Positions 1 to 9,152 of a DNA stretch of 64,000 nucleotides are shown one piece after another. Every line of letters begins with the position of its first letter. The stretch's first letter is position 1. The position numbers and the translations under genes are program-made. The notes beneath the pieces are model-generated. The model was not told where the DNA came from. It worked only from the letters and a program-made list of their open reading frames with translations, and did no database searches. Source of the stretch: Andalucia godoyi (Eukaryota > Discoba > Jakobea > Jakobida > Andaluciidae); the NCBI GenBank assembly GCA_009859145.1, contig VRVR01000019.1, positions 279,073-343,072 of the forward strand, given 5' to 3'.

Positions 1-3000
1 GTTTTTCGAGGTCCCCATTCTCGACGACACTTCCATCTCAGGCAAGCTGGGATGTGAGACGGCCTCATCGAGCAAGTGCGTGTCCAGTCCCAGTTCCAAA
101 ACCCGGCCGTGCTGCAGGAGCCGTTGGAACGATCGATGGTACCGTTGCCGGCGGATACCACCGCAGCTGCAGAACACATCAGACGAAAATGGAGGGTATC
201 CAACCTGCGAAGCGACGGGAAACGGCAAAGCCGATGAAGTAAAGAAATTGTACCGCAGCCACGGAAAGATTCGTCCGCTGTGCAGTGGCGTTCCAGAAGG
301 ACTCGATATCTTGAGCATCACGAATCGACACTCCACAGCACCCGGCAGTCTTATCAGCACGCGTTGACCAGGTGCAATGGAAAGCGCCGGATCGGATTCT
401 GGGGGATCAATCCGCAACAAGTCAATGGCAGGGATTGCCAGAAATCGATCAATGCCAACAGCAATTGCAGCCGCAGCATCCGTTGAACCCTGAGCAACTT
501 CGTTCACACAGAAATCTCCCACTTGCCTCATATCTGTCAACCGATCACCACAAAATACCTGGACATTCAGCAAATCGTCATGCTTTCGTCCTTGCAGATG
601 TTCGCAGTACAAGAGCCCCAGCATCTCCATCCGCAAGGGCAGAGATATGTGGAAAGTAGCCTCAGAGGAGGATTCCATCTTGAAGCTTGACTGCGGAGGA
701 ATTGAGGACGTTGAAATAAAGATCTCTTCTGCTTTCAGCCGATCTCGACCGACTTCGAAACCACGCACAGGATTCATCAATCGAAGCAACGGATACTCGC
801 AGAAGAATGAATCCGAACCCGGTGATTTTCGAGCCCTCTGCTGGGAATACACAACCAAGTCTGCAGGATCTGCGCCGTCGGGAGATGCAGGATCCGCAGC
901 AAAGGAATCGTCGGACGAGGGTAACAAACGCCGACTCGTATTGGTCATGCAAACAAAATCACGCTGCAGGATGTCCCGCAGTTCCGCAGGCCACACATAC
1001 GTCCGCGGAAGATCTGCACATGCTTTCCAAAGATCCTCAATCAAAATCTGCTGGACGTCAGCAATTTCCGAGCACTGCAGGCAGAGACGGTGAACGGCTG
1101 CCATCCAGCCGTATTCGGGAATTGCCTTCGGCTGCATGTTCAAACACTTGCTGCAAACAACCCGACGACAAGCATGGCAACAAAATTGCTTTCTTGACGC
1201 GAGAAACCATGAAGAAATACCAAAATTCGTGTGGCACACGGCACATTGGTTCGCCGAAACAGATCCCTTTCGCGCCGCCATCATCTCGAAGGACGAGAAC
1301 TTCACAGAGCCCGAGATTGGCACAGAATTCGACGAAAACACTGCGTCTGGAGGCAATCCAGACATCACAAGCACATTCTGCATCCACTGGAAGTACGGAA
1401 GGTCTGGGCTCACGGAATCCCGCTTCAATATTCTGCGTCGGATGATCTGTTCAACGATCGGATTTCGCAACCGAATGTAGGAATGTGGATCCGCGGCAAC
1501 CAAGGACACACCAAGAGCAGACAGGACACGGTCTCGATCTGCAGGAGACACCAAGTTTCTCATTCTGAACACCTCAAGCCTCAGTGCATTCACAAACGTG
1601 AACATCGATGATGCACTGGATCCATCCGTGGTGACCAACAGCTTCGAGACTTCTTGCCGATACGCATCTGGTCCTGTGACTGCTGGCTTCATCTGGGGGA
1701 ACGCAAAAGTGCCGGATTCTTTGCTCGAAGTGGAAGGAGACAGTTCCTGTGGCATGGATGTCACAATCGGAGCAACAGCGCCATTGTTCGGTCGTTTGGA
1801 AAACAAAGTCTTTCCAAACTGTTGAATCTTAAACATGCCTTCTCCTAGCAAGCTCTTCTTTTCACGGGGTTGCGGATTCTGGACTTCCTTTGAGAATTCC
1901 GATGCTCCCGCCAACGAGGAGGCCAACAGATAGTTCGTGTCCTGCGGGGCAAGCAAAATGGGATGCAAACCCCATTCTCCAAACACGTGGACATTCCCCA
2001 GCGTCATGCCTGCGCCCTCCGGCAAGTTTGGCGCATGAAAATGAAGTTCCACCATCTTTGCGCAGACCTCGTCGGCACTTCCAACTTCATTGGCTTCTGT
2101 TGGGTAGTGAAACGGATAAAACGTAATTCGCTGAGATGGTTCATTCTCGGCTTCTTTCAACAGCACCTCGTCGCTCTCTTCGACTTCGTCTTCGCCAGCA
2201 GCGAGCTCATCAAAAAGATTCACAGGATCTCGCGATGCCGCAGACAGGGATTGTGGCACAGACTGCGATCGTGTAGGACCTGTCGTCGCCTGTGCTGCCG
2301 ATGCCGATGCAGCCGCCGATGCGGCAGCTTGTTTGTCAGCTTGTTCGACGAGGGTCTGCATTCCTTCCTCGATGTCCTCTGCGCCCTCCGATGTTGTTAC
2401 ATTGCCATTACTAACGGAAGCCGAAGAGACTCCCGCTCCCGACAGCGTAGGTAGGGATGATCCAAACACAAATGTAATTTCAGTGCCGTCCTGATGCACA
2501 ATCGGAAGCTTCAAGTCCTGTGCCAGCAAGTACTTGTGCTCAAGATCAGCGCAAACGTACAAATCCAAAGCACTCGGCGGAAACGGCCATCGAATCATCA
2601 CCATGATCGCCGAAATGTAGATCGGCTCGGTCAGCATAATCTTCATAACGACAGATTTGGAGCTTGGGGGACAGATCCAGGCACTGCCCAAAGGGGTTTC
2701 AAACCGAGGAACTCGTCGAGCCTTTTGCTCATCGTTGGTGGTTTCAACAACCATAACATGGTGCCCTCCGGACAACAGGGATGCTTCTTCCGGCTGCATT
2801 CTCTCCTTGTCGTCCAACTTCACATCCATACTCAAAGGCAGATTCTCCATGAACGAGGCGCCATTCCAAACCCGAGTGGCATGCTTCCACTGGAAAAACG
2901 AAATGTCATTCAGAACCTGCGTGGTCTTTCGGCTGAGATCAGTACCCTTCCCAGCACTCCTCGGGGGAACCCGTTGTCCAATCACCTGGGAAGAGCTCGA

Positions 3001-5031
3001 GGAGCCCGAAAAGGATCTTGTTAGACCGTGAAAAGCTCGATGCATTTCCGGCAATGGCAAGCGCTTCCCCAAAACAAGCTCATAGGTCAGATGCTTCTCC
3101 TCGTCAGAAAATACGTTGTGAAATCGTCGAGTTAGCAGAATCTTCAAATTCGACGTTGCAGGAGGCAAGTTTGAGGAAAAATATCCACGGATTTCAGCAG
3201 AATGCATTGCAACAGACTGGGTATACAAAAACGAAATCCGATCACCGAGATCCAAAAACATTGAAATGACTTCTTCTAGGATCCTGGGCTTCACGGTTTG
3301 GCGCACAAGTGCCAAGGAAAACTTTGAGAATGGCATGTGGTCCTCGTGCACTTTTTGAAACAGTTTTGGGTCGTTGATGAGAAGCGGAACGGCAAGCACA
3401 CCCTGGGCCAGCAATGGCAGAATCTGCAGGAATATCCAAAGGGTACCAAGATTGGTACGATCCAACGAATCCGCGCAGTTTAATCGGAACAGCGACCGCT
3501 GCTTCGTCACAATCGAAGCACCACCGGAAGAGTCCGAAGAAAAGGAACCCGTGGTCACATTCATTCTGCTGAACCACGGCGAGATCTTCTCCCAAAATTC
3601 GGTGACTGTAAGTTCGAAGCCGATTGCCTTGATTTTCGAATGCCAATCGAATGTTACCAAGGACAATTCAGGGGTCCGAAATTTAGAATAACTGTCTAAA
3701 TCTTTTCTTGCAAAGTGGCGAGAGAGCTGGTCGATGCACTCCCCGTACGTATCGGAAAGCAATTTTTCCTTTTTTCCAGCTTCCGTGCGCAAGAGAGACA
3801 CGCAAAACACATCATTGCGCCCATCTCCAATTTGATCTAGATGCAGAGACGGACGATCCGCGGTAGAGTTCTCGGCCTCAGCATCAACCTTCTGTCCGGC
3901 ATACGGCCCCGGCGCGAGTCGGTACGCTAATGAATCAAAGTACGATCGAGAATAGCGAAACGGGGAGCTGGTGTCAATAAAGATCTCGGTGGATGTGCCC
4001 TTTGTGTCCTGATGCCAGTGAATCGGGACAGTGCCCCGTCTCCACGTGTAGGACGACCATCGAAACAACCGATTCGCTCCATCCGGGAACTCCATTGTCG
4101 AAGCAACGGTTGGTTTTCCAGATCCATCCTTGGCCACCGGCACATAGTGCGAAACGACATCAACTTCCCATTCGTTGCCGGCTCCGCCTTCGTGGTTTAA
4201 ACCCCGTGCACGAAACCGCGTTCCAGGATGCGTAGACTGGTGTCTGGCAATCATAACGCAGACCCAATTGGCGACCACCTCTTTGTCCTCGTACTTGAAG
4301 AGCGCACCCTCGTGCAAAATCCTGGCAGAGACCACTCCTTGCAGCAGGAACACGCAATGCGGACGGCATTCCAGAAAGCTCCATGGCTTCGCAAGGTGTT
4401 CGTTCCACAAGAACGACAAGTCGGGATCAGTGTGAGGAGCGTCCAATGTCGGAAATGGTTTCGTGAGGTCAAGACCTTCACAATAGAAGTGGTAATCGTC
4501 GAATGAAAAGTCCACCACCAGTTTATCGGCCTTCGCAGCAATCTTCAGGGTCGCAGGGTCGTCCTTCACCATGGATGGATCGGGGCATGGAACAAGCGGG
4601 CACCGTTTTCTAATGCTGATCCAGATCGCCTTTTCCACCATGTAGATCTCCACTGGCGATGCCCCATGGCCACTCATGGACGAAGGAATTTCAGAAAATG
4701 CACCGAGAAAAGGGAACTCCGCAACCTTTTCGCGCCGAGTAATCATCGCAATGTGAAGATACAAGGGCGTATGGATCGCACCAATCAATCCACATCCAGA
4801 AACCCTTTCAGAGACATGGAAATGTTTCGACAAGAACCGGATCGCATCCTGGACAGACGCAAACAAATCATGGTTTGGAATAGCAGAGTACGTGACCTCG
4901 CCCGTGAACTCGTCAATTGCAAACACTTGGACATCCGGTCGAGTGCTCAGCGAACTCACAAGAAAACACGGGCCTTCTTCTGTCCTCAGAAACAAGTGTT
5001 GCGTCGAGCGAGGAAGCGTACGAAGAGACAT
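1..5031 (-). CDS. SAC-domain phosphoinositide phosphatase with FYVE-like zinc finger (SAC9-like), C-terminus beyond window
   Basis: One reading frame stays open from the ATG at 5031-5029 to the window edge: 1677 codons with no stop, so the C-terminus is missing. Residues about 130-560 look like a Sac phosphatase domain. Seen directly: FRARG near residue 272, RGTVPIHW at 332-339, and the catalytic loop RLNCADSLDRTN with Cys519 and Arg525, which fits the C-x5-R(T) signature. Family knowledge: Sac domains remove phosphates from phosphoinositides on cytosolic membrane faces. A low-complexity Ala/Ser/Glu stretch follows in the middle. Residues about 1263-1320 form a Cys cluster, CAVC, then RKQFCCHACRRVVCSKC, then CLQC, which fits a FYVE-type PI3P-binding zinc finger. 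The great length with an N-terminal SAC domain recalls plant SAC9, but I see no clear WW motif. Active enzyme and endosomal targeting are inferences. Confidence 0.8.
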   Translation of the reverse strand, partial: MSLRTLPRSTQHLFLRTEEGPCFLVSSLSTRPDVQVFAIDEFTGEVTYSAIPNHDLFASVQDAIRFLSKHFHVSERVSGCGLIGAIHTPLYLHIAMITRREKVAEFPFLGAFSEIPSSMSGHGASPVEIYMVEKAIWISIRKRCPLVPCPDPSMVKDDPATLKIAAKADKLVVDFSFDDYHFYCEGLDLTKPFPTLDAPHTDPDLSFLWNEHLAKPWSFLECRPHCVFLLQGVVSARILHEGALFKYEDKEVVANWVCVMIARHQSTHPGTRFRARGLNHEGGAGNEWEVDVVSHYVPVAKDGSGKPTVASTMEFPDGANRLFRWSSYTWRRGTVPIHWHQDTKGTSTEIFIDTSSPFRYSRSYFDSLAYRLAPGPYAGQKVDAEAENSTADRPSLHLDQIGDGRNDVFCVSLLRTEAGKKEKLLSDTYGECIDQLSRHFARKDLDSYSKFRTPELSLVTFDWHSKIKAIGFELTVTEFWEKISPWFSRMNVTTGSFSSDSSGGASIVTKQRSLFRLNCADSLDRTNLGTLWIFLQILPLLAQGVLAVPLLINDPKLFQKVHEDHMPFSKFSLALVRQTVKPRILEEVISMFLDLGDRISFLYTQSVAMHSAEIRGYFSSNLPPATSNLKILLTRRFHNVFSDEEKHLTYELVLGKRLPLPEMHRAFHGLTRSFSGSSSSSQVIGQRVPPRSAGKGTDLSRKTTQVLNDISFFQWKHATRVWNGASFMENLPLSMDVKLDDKERMQPEEASLLSGGHHVMVVETTNDEQKARRVPRFETPLGSAWICPPSSKSVVMKIMLTEPIYISAIMVMIRWPFPPSALDLYVCADLEHKYLLAQDLKLPIVHQDGTEITFVFGSSLPTLSGAGVSSASVSNGNVTTSEGAEDIEEGMQTLVEQADKQAAASAAASASAAQATTGPTRSQSVPQSLSAASRDPVNLFDELAAGEDEVEESDEVLLKEAENEPSQRITFYPFHYPTEANEVGSADEVCAKMVELHFHAPNLPEGAGMTLGNVHVFGEWGLHPILLAPQDTNYLLASSLAGASEFSKEVQNPQPREKKSLLGEGMFKIQQFGKTLFSKRPNNGAVAPIVTSMPQELSPSTSSKESGTFAFPQMKPAVTGPDAYRQEVSKLLVTTDGSSASSMFTFVNALRLEVFRMRNLVSPADRDRVLSALGVSLVAADPHSYIRLRNPIVEQIIRRRILKRDSVSPDLPYFQWMQNVLVMSGLPPDAVFSSNSVPISGSVKFSSFEMMAARKGSVSANQCAVCHTNFGISSWFLASRKQFCCHACRRVVCSKCLNMQPKAIPEYGWMAAVHRLCLQCSEIADVQQILIEDLWKACADLPRTYVWPAELRDILQRDFVCMTNTSRRLLPSSDDSFAADPASPDGADPADLVVYSQQRARKSPGSDSFFCEYPLLRLMNPVRGFEVGRDRLKAEEIFISTSSIPPQSSFKMESSSEATFHISLPLRMEMLGLLYCEHLQGRKHDDLLNVQVFCGDRLTDMRQVGDFCVNEVAQGSTDAAAAIAVGIDRFLAIPAIDLLRIDPPESDPALSIAPGQRVLIRLPGAVECRFVMLKISSPSGTPLHSGRIFPWLRYNFFTSSALPFPVASQVGYPPFSSDVFCSCGGIRRQRYHRSFQRLLQHGRVLELGLDTHLLDEAVSHPSLPEMEVSSRMGTSKN

Positions 5032-5368
5032 GGCGGCCACAAGTGTATGGAGCGGAACAATAGATGTGCGGAGCAAAGGAAACAGCGAGCGACACAAACA
5101 AGGAGAGAAGGATACTGGATCTCTCAAACCCAAAACAGGGAAATTGGAAAGCTCGCCCGTTGTCGAAGTCGTCAGCCTATCTAGGTTTTTTATTTATTTT
5201 TTACAGTCGTTGCATCTCCTCGACGCTCCCGAACATCGAAATGCAAATAGGGGAAAATAGTGTGCAATTCTTTCCTTTTTTCTTTATATTTTATTTTACT
5301 GCATTTCCACTCACGCCCCCCTTCTTCTTCTTCTTCGTGGGCGGGTGGAATGGAGTACGTCGTTGCAA
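5032..5368. other. Intergenic spacer, 337 nt
   Basis: Lies between the 5' end of the SAC gene and the 3' end of the HVA1-like gene, both on the minus strand. It is T-rich on the plus strand with pyrimidine runs around 5185-5210 and 5265-5335. It presumably holds the SAC promoter and leader and the 3' UTR of the upstream gene. I see no further gene. Confidence 0.6.
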
Positions 5369-5788
5369 TTAGACATCTCCCATGGATGCCGCATCCCGTT
5401 TCCGAGAAGCAGAGCGCCGGCCTTTCCGCCCGGACAGACGAGTCTTCTTTGCAGCGTTTGCGGACGGCTCGGCCTCGGAAGCGCGTTTTGCTCCGCGCCG
5501 CTTTTCTTTCTTGACGTCCAAGTCTCGATGGATAATCTCGTCTCGTGACTTCCCGGAGTCTCCGTCCACCTTCTCAAGCCGGTCTTCCAGCTTGACAATC
5601 GTTCCGAGCCCCTGCTTTTCTTGCGATATCAAATATGCAGGATGATCCTTTGACACATCATCTGCCATTTTCCGAGCCCCGGCGGCCTTGGCGTCTTCCG
5701 GAGTTTCAAACACGTTGTCAATAAACCCAGCCCGTGTTCCCGAACGATGTGTCCACTGGACATGGTCTCCTTCGTGAAACCGACCCAT
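5369..5788 (-). CDS. HVA1/TUDOR-like small protein with basic tail
   Basis: 139 residues. The N-terminal half (about 3-65) begins FHEGDHVQWTHRSGTRAGFI and ends in HPAYLISQEKQG followed by a basic residue pattern. This is the layout of the hypervirulence-associated protein TUDOR domain (HVA1, formerly DUF2945): GD-x-V-x-W, a Gly turn, then a DDP/HPAYLI-type strand. Those domains are usually small stand-alone or fused modules in fungi and bacteria, with no settled biochemical role. The C-terminal half is highly charged (KKEKRRGAKRA, KKTRLSGRKGRR) and could be a nuclear localisation signal or nucleic-acid-binding tail. The ATG at 5788 directly precedes the domain, so the start is convincing. Function is not known. 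Confidence 0.7.
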   Translation of the reverse strand: MGRFHEGDHVQWTHRSGTRAGFIDNVFETPEDAKAAGARKMADDVSKDHPAYLISQEKQGLGTIVKLEDRLEKVDGDSGKSRDEIIHRDLDVKKEKRRGAKRASEAEPSANAAKKTRLSGRKGRRSASRKRDAASMGDV

Positions 5789-6150
5789 TTCTCACCTTTT
5801 TGCAGTATTCCTCTTCGTATTCTTTCTTTTTTCCCGAAATAACAGAAAGGGCCGGAATGGTTCTTCAGTGAATGGAGCCAATGACGATGAAAGAGTAAAA
5901 GCGCCCGGCAATCTTAACAACCACGCATTTTCCCGCCGCACTTTTGTGGATGTCGCAATGTGTATGGTTGAACTTCAAGTCGCCCGACGCAACCGCTCCT
6001 GGGGGGCATCGAACGCCAGGAAACGAAAAAAATCATCCGCCACCAGAGGTCCCCCCGCGATCGTCATCGATGTCACACACACACACACACACACACATAC
6101 GCACACATACAGAGCATCAGTAGCGGCAACGCTTGCACTCCTCGGGATGA
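5789..6150. other. Intergenic spacer with CA microsatellite
   Basis: 362 nt between two minus-strand genes. Contains an alternating CA/GT tract at about 6073-6111. The plus-strand ORF across it includes the dinucleotide repeat (a run of Thr-His) and is not credible. It presumably carries the promoter of the HVA1-like gene. Confidence 0.6.
6073..6111. repeat. (CA)n microsatellite
   Basis: Roughly twelve uninterrupted CA units, then degenerate CA/TA units. Confidence 0.9.
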
Positions 6151-6915
6151 TTATTTCTTCTTCTTTTTCCCACCTTTTTTGGCCTTGCCCTTCTTTCCCT
6201 TTCCGCCGCCGCCGGCCGTGGCGATCATGCCCTTTGGAATTGTAATTGGTTTAATTTCGGGCGCAACAAACTTGAACGATTGCAGCTGGAACTTCTTGAT
6301 CATGTCCAGATTGCGTTGCACAATCACAAATCTCGGATGGTTTGCACCCACCGAGTTTTTCAACCGAGATATCGCGGACTGAAGCAAATCCAGCGACTGA
6401 GCCACGTCCCCCATTGCATAAAGTGTTGCCGCAAGGTTGTTTTCTGCCCCTGCAATATCCACGGCTTCTGCATCAAACGCCAACCGCGTTTGCAGCGTCT
6501 CGACAAAGAGAGGCCTTGCTTCGGCATACGCCTGAGCATGGTGATATACCGCAGCACAACACGCGCATGCCGAAGCTTTCAGAAGGGCCGTTGTAGTAAG
6601 TGAAGATGCTTCTTGAAACGCCTGCATCGCAGCATCGTCATCGCCCATGGACTGATACACGGTCCCGGAGGCCATTTTGAACCAGGACTCCACGTCTTCG
6701 GGAGAAAATGCAGGAACGGTGCCTTCGTTCGCAAGGTTTTGCCATGTTTCCAACGCAACTGCATACGTATCAATTGCCTGGTCCCAGAATCCCGAATCGT
6801 GGTAGGTTTGAGCGACACATAGAAGAGAAAGACAAGCTTCTGGCGCTCCCGCCGGTGCCGTCATCACTTCACGAACAACCGACGGCACCGCACTGGCTCC
6901 AATCGTCCTGTTCAT
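6151..6915 (-). CDS. TPR-repeat protein with Lys/Gly-rich tail
   Basis: 254 residues, predicted mainly helical. Helical pairs resembling tetratricopeptide repeats include CVAQTYHDSGFWDQAIDTYA (about 34-53), the MASGTVYQSMGDDDAAMQAF segment (about 83-102), the AGAENNLAATLYAMGDVAQS segment (about 155-174) and a last unit with GANHPRFVIVQRNLDMIK (about 193-210). The last two resemble the kinesin light chain class of TPRs. The protein ends in a strongly basic KGKKGKAKKGGKKKKK tail after residue 235. TPR domains mediate protein-protein contacts. Its divergent partner is the axonemal gene SPAG6 about 530 nt away; a shared promoter and a ciliary role are possible but unproven. No closer family was recognised. 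Confidence 0.7.
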   Translation of the reverse strand: MNRTIGASAVPSVVREVMTAPAGAPEACLSLLCVAQTYHDSGFWDQAIDTYAVALETWQNLANEGTVPAFSPEDVESWFKMASGTVYQSMGDDDAAMQAFQEASSLTTTALLKASACACCAAVYHHAQAYAEARPLFVETLQTRLAFDAEAVDIAGAENNLAATLYAMGDVAQSLDLLQSAISRLKNSVGANHPRFVIVQRNLDMIKKFQLQSFKFVAPEIKPITIPKGMIATAGGGGKGKKGKAKKGGKKKKK

Positions 6916-7444
6916 ACTCTACCGCCCCCCTCCAAATGAACCGAAAAAAAAGGGAAAAAAAAAACCAAAACCAAAAACCAAAAACAGATCTGAATAAAAA
7001 TTATATATAAACCGCGCTCCAAAACTGGAAAAAAAATGGTTGTCGGAACGTGATGGAGAAAAATGAATACTTTATGTGAATTCACAAAAGAACAACGTTT
7101 GGAACGGAGAGAAGAAAATAGTAATAGTAAAATGATAAAAACCACTCAACGGACATTTTGACTGCGGCGTTCATGCTGGCTGTAGTGACAGGCGTCTCTC
7201 CCCCCAACGGCTGAGTTTTTTACTCGGAATGAGAGAGCAAAAAGAAAAGAAAAGGACCAAGACAAAAAGAGGGCGGTTTGCCAAAAAGACCGCATGATTT
7301 CTCTCCTCTTTCTTTTTCTTTTCAAACACGTTTTCTTCTTCTTCTTCTTCTTCTTCTTCTTCATCATCATCATCATTGTCTTTCATTCATTTTCATTTTC
7401 TCTTTTTGTTCCATCAAAGACTGATTTTAGCAAGTTACAAAAAG
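6916..7444. promoter_or_regulatory. Divergent intergenic region between the TPR gene and SPAG6
   Basis: 529 nt separating two divergently transcribed genes, so it should hold both promoters. A TATATATAA element lies near 7003-7012, about 90 nt upstream of the TPR gene start. A (TTC)n run at about 7331-7361 followed by (ATC)n to about 7376 lies just upstream of SPAG6, probably in its leader. No additional gene was seen. Confidence 0.5.
7331..7376. repeat. (TTC)n/(ATC)n trinucleotide repeat in the SPAG6 leader
   Basis: About nine TTC units grading into five ATC units, 70-110 nt upstream of the SPAG6 start codon. Confidence 0.9.
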
Positions 7445-8974
7445 ATGGCGAATCGAGCTGTTCTCCAAGTATTCGAGACTTATCAGAAGTCGCGCGTTCA
7501 ATTTGTGCAAACGGTTGCCGAGCTTGCTAATCGTCCTCAGAATGTAGAAGCGCTACAGAATGCTGGTGTGATGGCTCTTCTGCGTCCACTCTTGCTTGAC
7601 AATGTCCCTTCGATTCAGCAGTCGGCTGCGTTGGCACTTGGCCGTCTTGCGAACTATAACGACGAACTCGCAGAGGCGGTTGTCTCGGCGGAAATTCTTC
7701 CACAACTGGTGTATTCGCTCGCCGAGCAGAACCGGTTTTACAAAAAGTCGGCGGCGTTCGTGCTTCGAGCCGTTGCCAAGCACTCTCCGCAGCTGGCACA
7801 GGCAGTGGTAGACTCGGGGGCTGTGGATTCGCTCGTTACATGTCTGGAGGAGTTCGATCCTGGTGTGAAGGAGGCTGCCGCATGGGCGCTGGGATACATT
7901 GCACGTCATAATGGCGAGCTTGCACAGTCTGTCGTGGATGCTGGTGCTGTACCATTGCTCGTGCTGTGTGTCCAGGAGCCCGAGCTGTCTCTGAAGAGAA
8001 TTGCAGCATGCTCGCTTGCAGATATCGCCAAGCATTCTCCGGAGCTCGCACAGGCCGTTGTGGATGCCGGTGCGATTGCCTACCTTGCTCCGCTCATCCA
8101 GTCTCCGGACGCAAAGCTCAAACGACAGGTTTGCGCCTGCCTTGCACAGCTTGCGAAGCATTCCTTTGAGCTGGCCGAGCTCGTTGTCGAGGGACAGATC
8201 TTCCCGAAGATCTTCCATCTTCTCAAGGATGTGGACGAAGTTGTCCGCAAGAACGCAGCAACCACTATTCGCGAAATCGCAAAACACACCCCAGAGCTGG
8301 CGCAGTTGGTTGTCAATGCTGGTGGCGTTGCCGCGCTTGTTGATTTCGTGACAGATGCAAAGGGCAACTCCAGACTTCCGGGAATCATGACTCTCGGATA
8401 CATCGCTGCCTTTTCAGAGACACTCGCACTCGCCGTCATCGTTGCCAAGGGAATTCCTCCTATCGCCCATGCATTGGTCACGGAGCGTGAGGACCATATT
8501 CGAGCAGCGTCTGCGTGGTCGTTGGGCCAGATCGGGCGACATTCGCCGGATCACGCGCGCGCGATTGCCGATGCCAATGTGTTTTCAAAGTTGTTGGACG
8601 CATACCTTGCTCCGGATGCCTCGGACGATCTCAAGACCAAAGCAAAGCGAGCGCTCAAGTCTGTTGTCGAGAAGTGCGTGCACCTTCCTGCCCTGGATTC
8701 TCTTGTCAGCAAAGACACTCCGCCAAACATTCTCAAGTATGTTGTTCACCAGTTTGCAAAGGTCCTGCCACACGATGTTGCAGCTCGCAGAGAGTTTGTT
8801 TCCTCCGGAGGACTTCAGAGATTGCAGGTCGTCGACGCCGAAGCTGGGTCCAAGCTTCGAGAAGGAGTGGATGCCATCAACTCGTGCTATCCGGAAGAAA
8901 TCGTTCGCTACTATTCGCCAAATTATGCACAGACATTTGCCGATAAGATCGAGAACTACAAAGTTGTCGCATAA
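7445..8974 (+). CDS. SPAG6: SPAG6/PF16, armadillo-repeat protein of the axonemal central apparatus
   Basis: 509 residues from the ATG at 7445. I chose this start over the in-frame ATG at 7376 because known SPAG6/PF16 proteins begin with the same segment (VLQVFETYQKSRVQFVQ). The earlier 23 residues are encoded by T-rich leader sequence. The whole chain is a run of armadillo repeats marked by GALGRLAN-, RAVAKHSPQLAQAVVD- and REIAKHTPELAQLVVNAGG-type motifs. It ends with SCYPEEIVRYYSPNYA, a hallmark of the family. Length matches the animal and algal proteins (about 510). PF16/SPAG6 stabilises the C1 microtubule of the central pair and is needed for flagellar motility, so this organism very likely makes a 9+2 flagellum. 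The gene is intronless here. It converges on the kinase-like gene with 178 nt between stops. Confidence 0.97.
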   Translation: MANRAVLQVFETYQKSRVQFVQTVAELANRPQNVEALQNAGVMALLRPLLLDNVPSIQQSAALALGRLANYNDELAEAVVSAEILPQLVYSLAEQNRFYKKSAAFVLRAVAKHSPQLAQAVVDSGAVDSLVTCLEEFDPGVKEAAAWALGYIARHNGELAQSVVDAGAVPLLVLCVQEPELSLKRIAACSLADIAKHSPELAQAVVDAGAIAYLAPLIQSPDAKLKRQVCACLAQLAKHSFELAELVVEGQIFPKIFHLLKDVDEVVRKNAATTIREIAKHTPELAQLVVNAGGVAALVDFVTDAKGNSRLPGIMTLGYIAAFSETLALAVIVAKGIPPIAHALVTEREDHIRAASAWSLGQIGRHSPDHARAIADANVFSKLLDAYLAPDASDDLKTKAKRALKSVVEKCVHLPALDSLVSKDTPPNILKYVVHQFAKVLPHDVAARREFVSSGGLQRLQVVDAEAGSKLREGVDAINSCYPEEIVRYYSPNYAQTFADKIENYKVVA

Positions 8975-9152
8975 TTCGCAGATCTTGGATTTTTTCTGGC
9001 GGTTATCGTATCCTCTTTCTTCTTCTTCGCTTCTTCTAGCTCTGTCTCTCTGCTGTAATAATTCATGATATATAGGTTGCTCAAGAATTATCATCACTAC
9101 CATATTTCATTCATTCATCATTTTATACATACCGCCCACAGCATGCAGTTCA

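Noticed and set aside
807-1445. 212-codon plus-strand ORF at the left edge
   Set aside because: Antisense to the SAC-FYVE gene, whose frame is continuous and has clear family motifs.
5868-6245. Plus-strand ORF with a Thr-His repeat
   Set aside because: Created by the CA microsatellite and overlapping the TPR gene in antisense.
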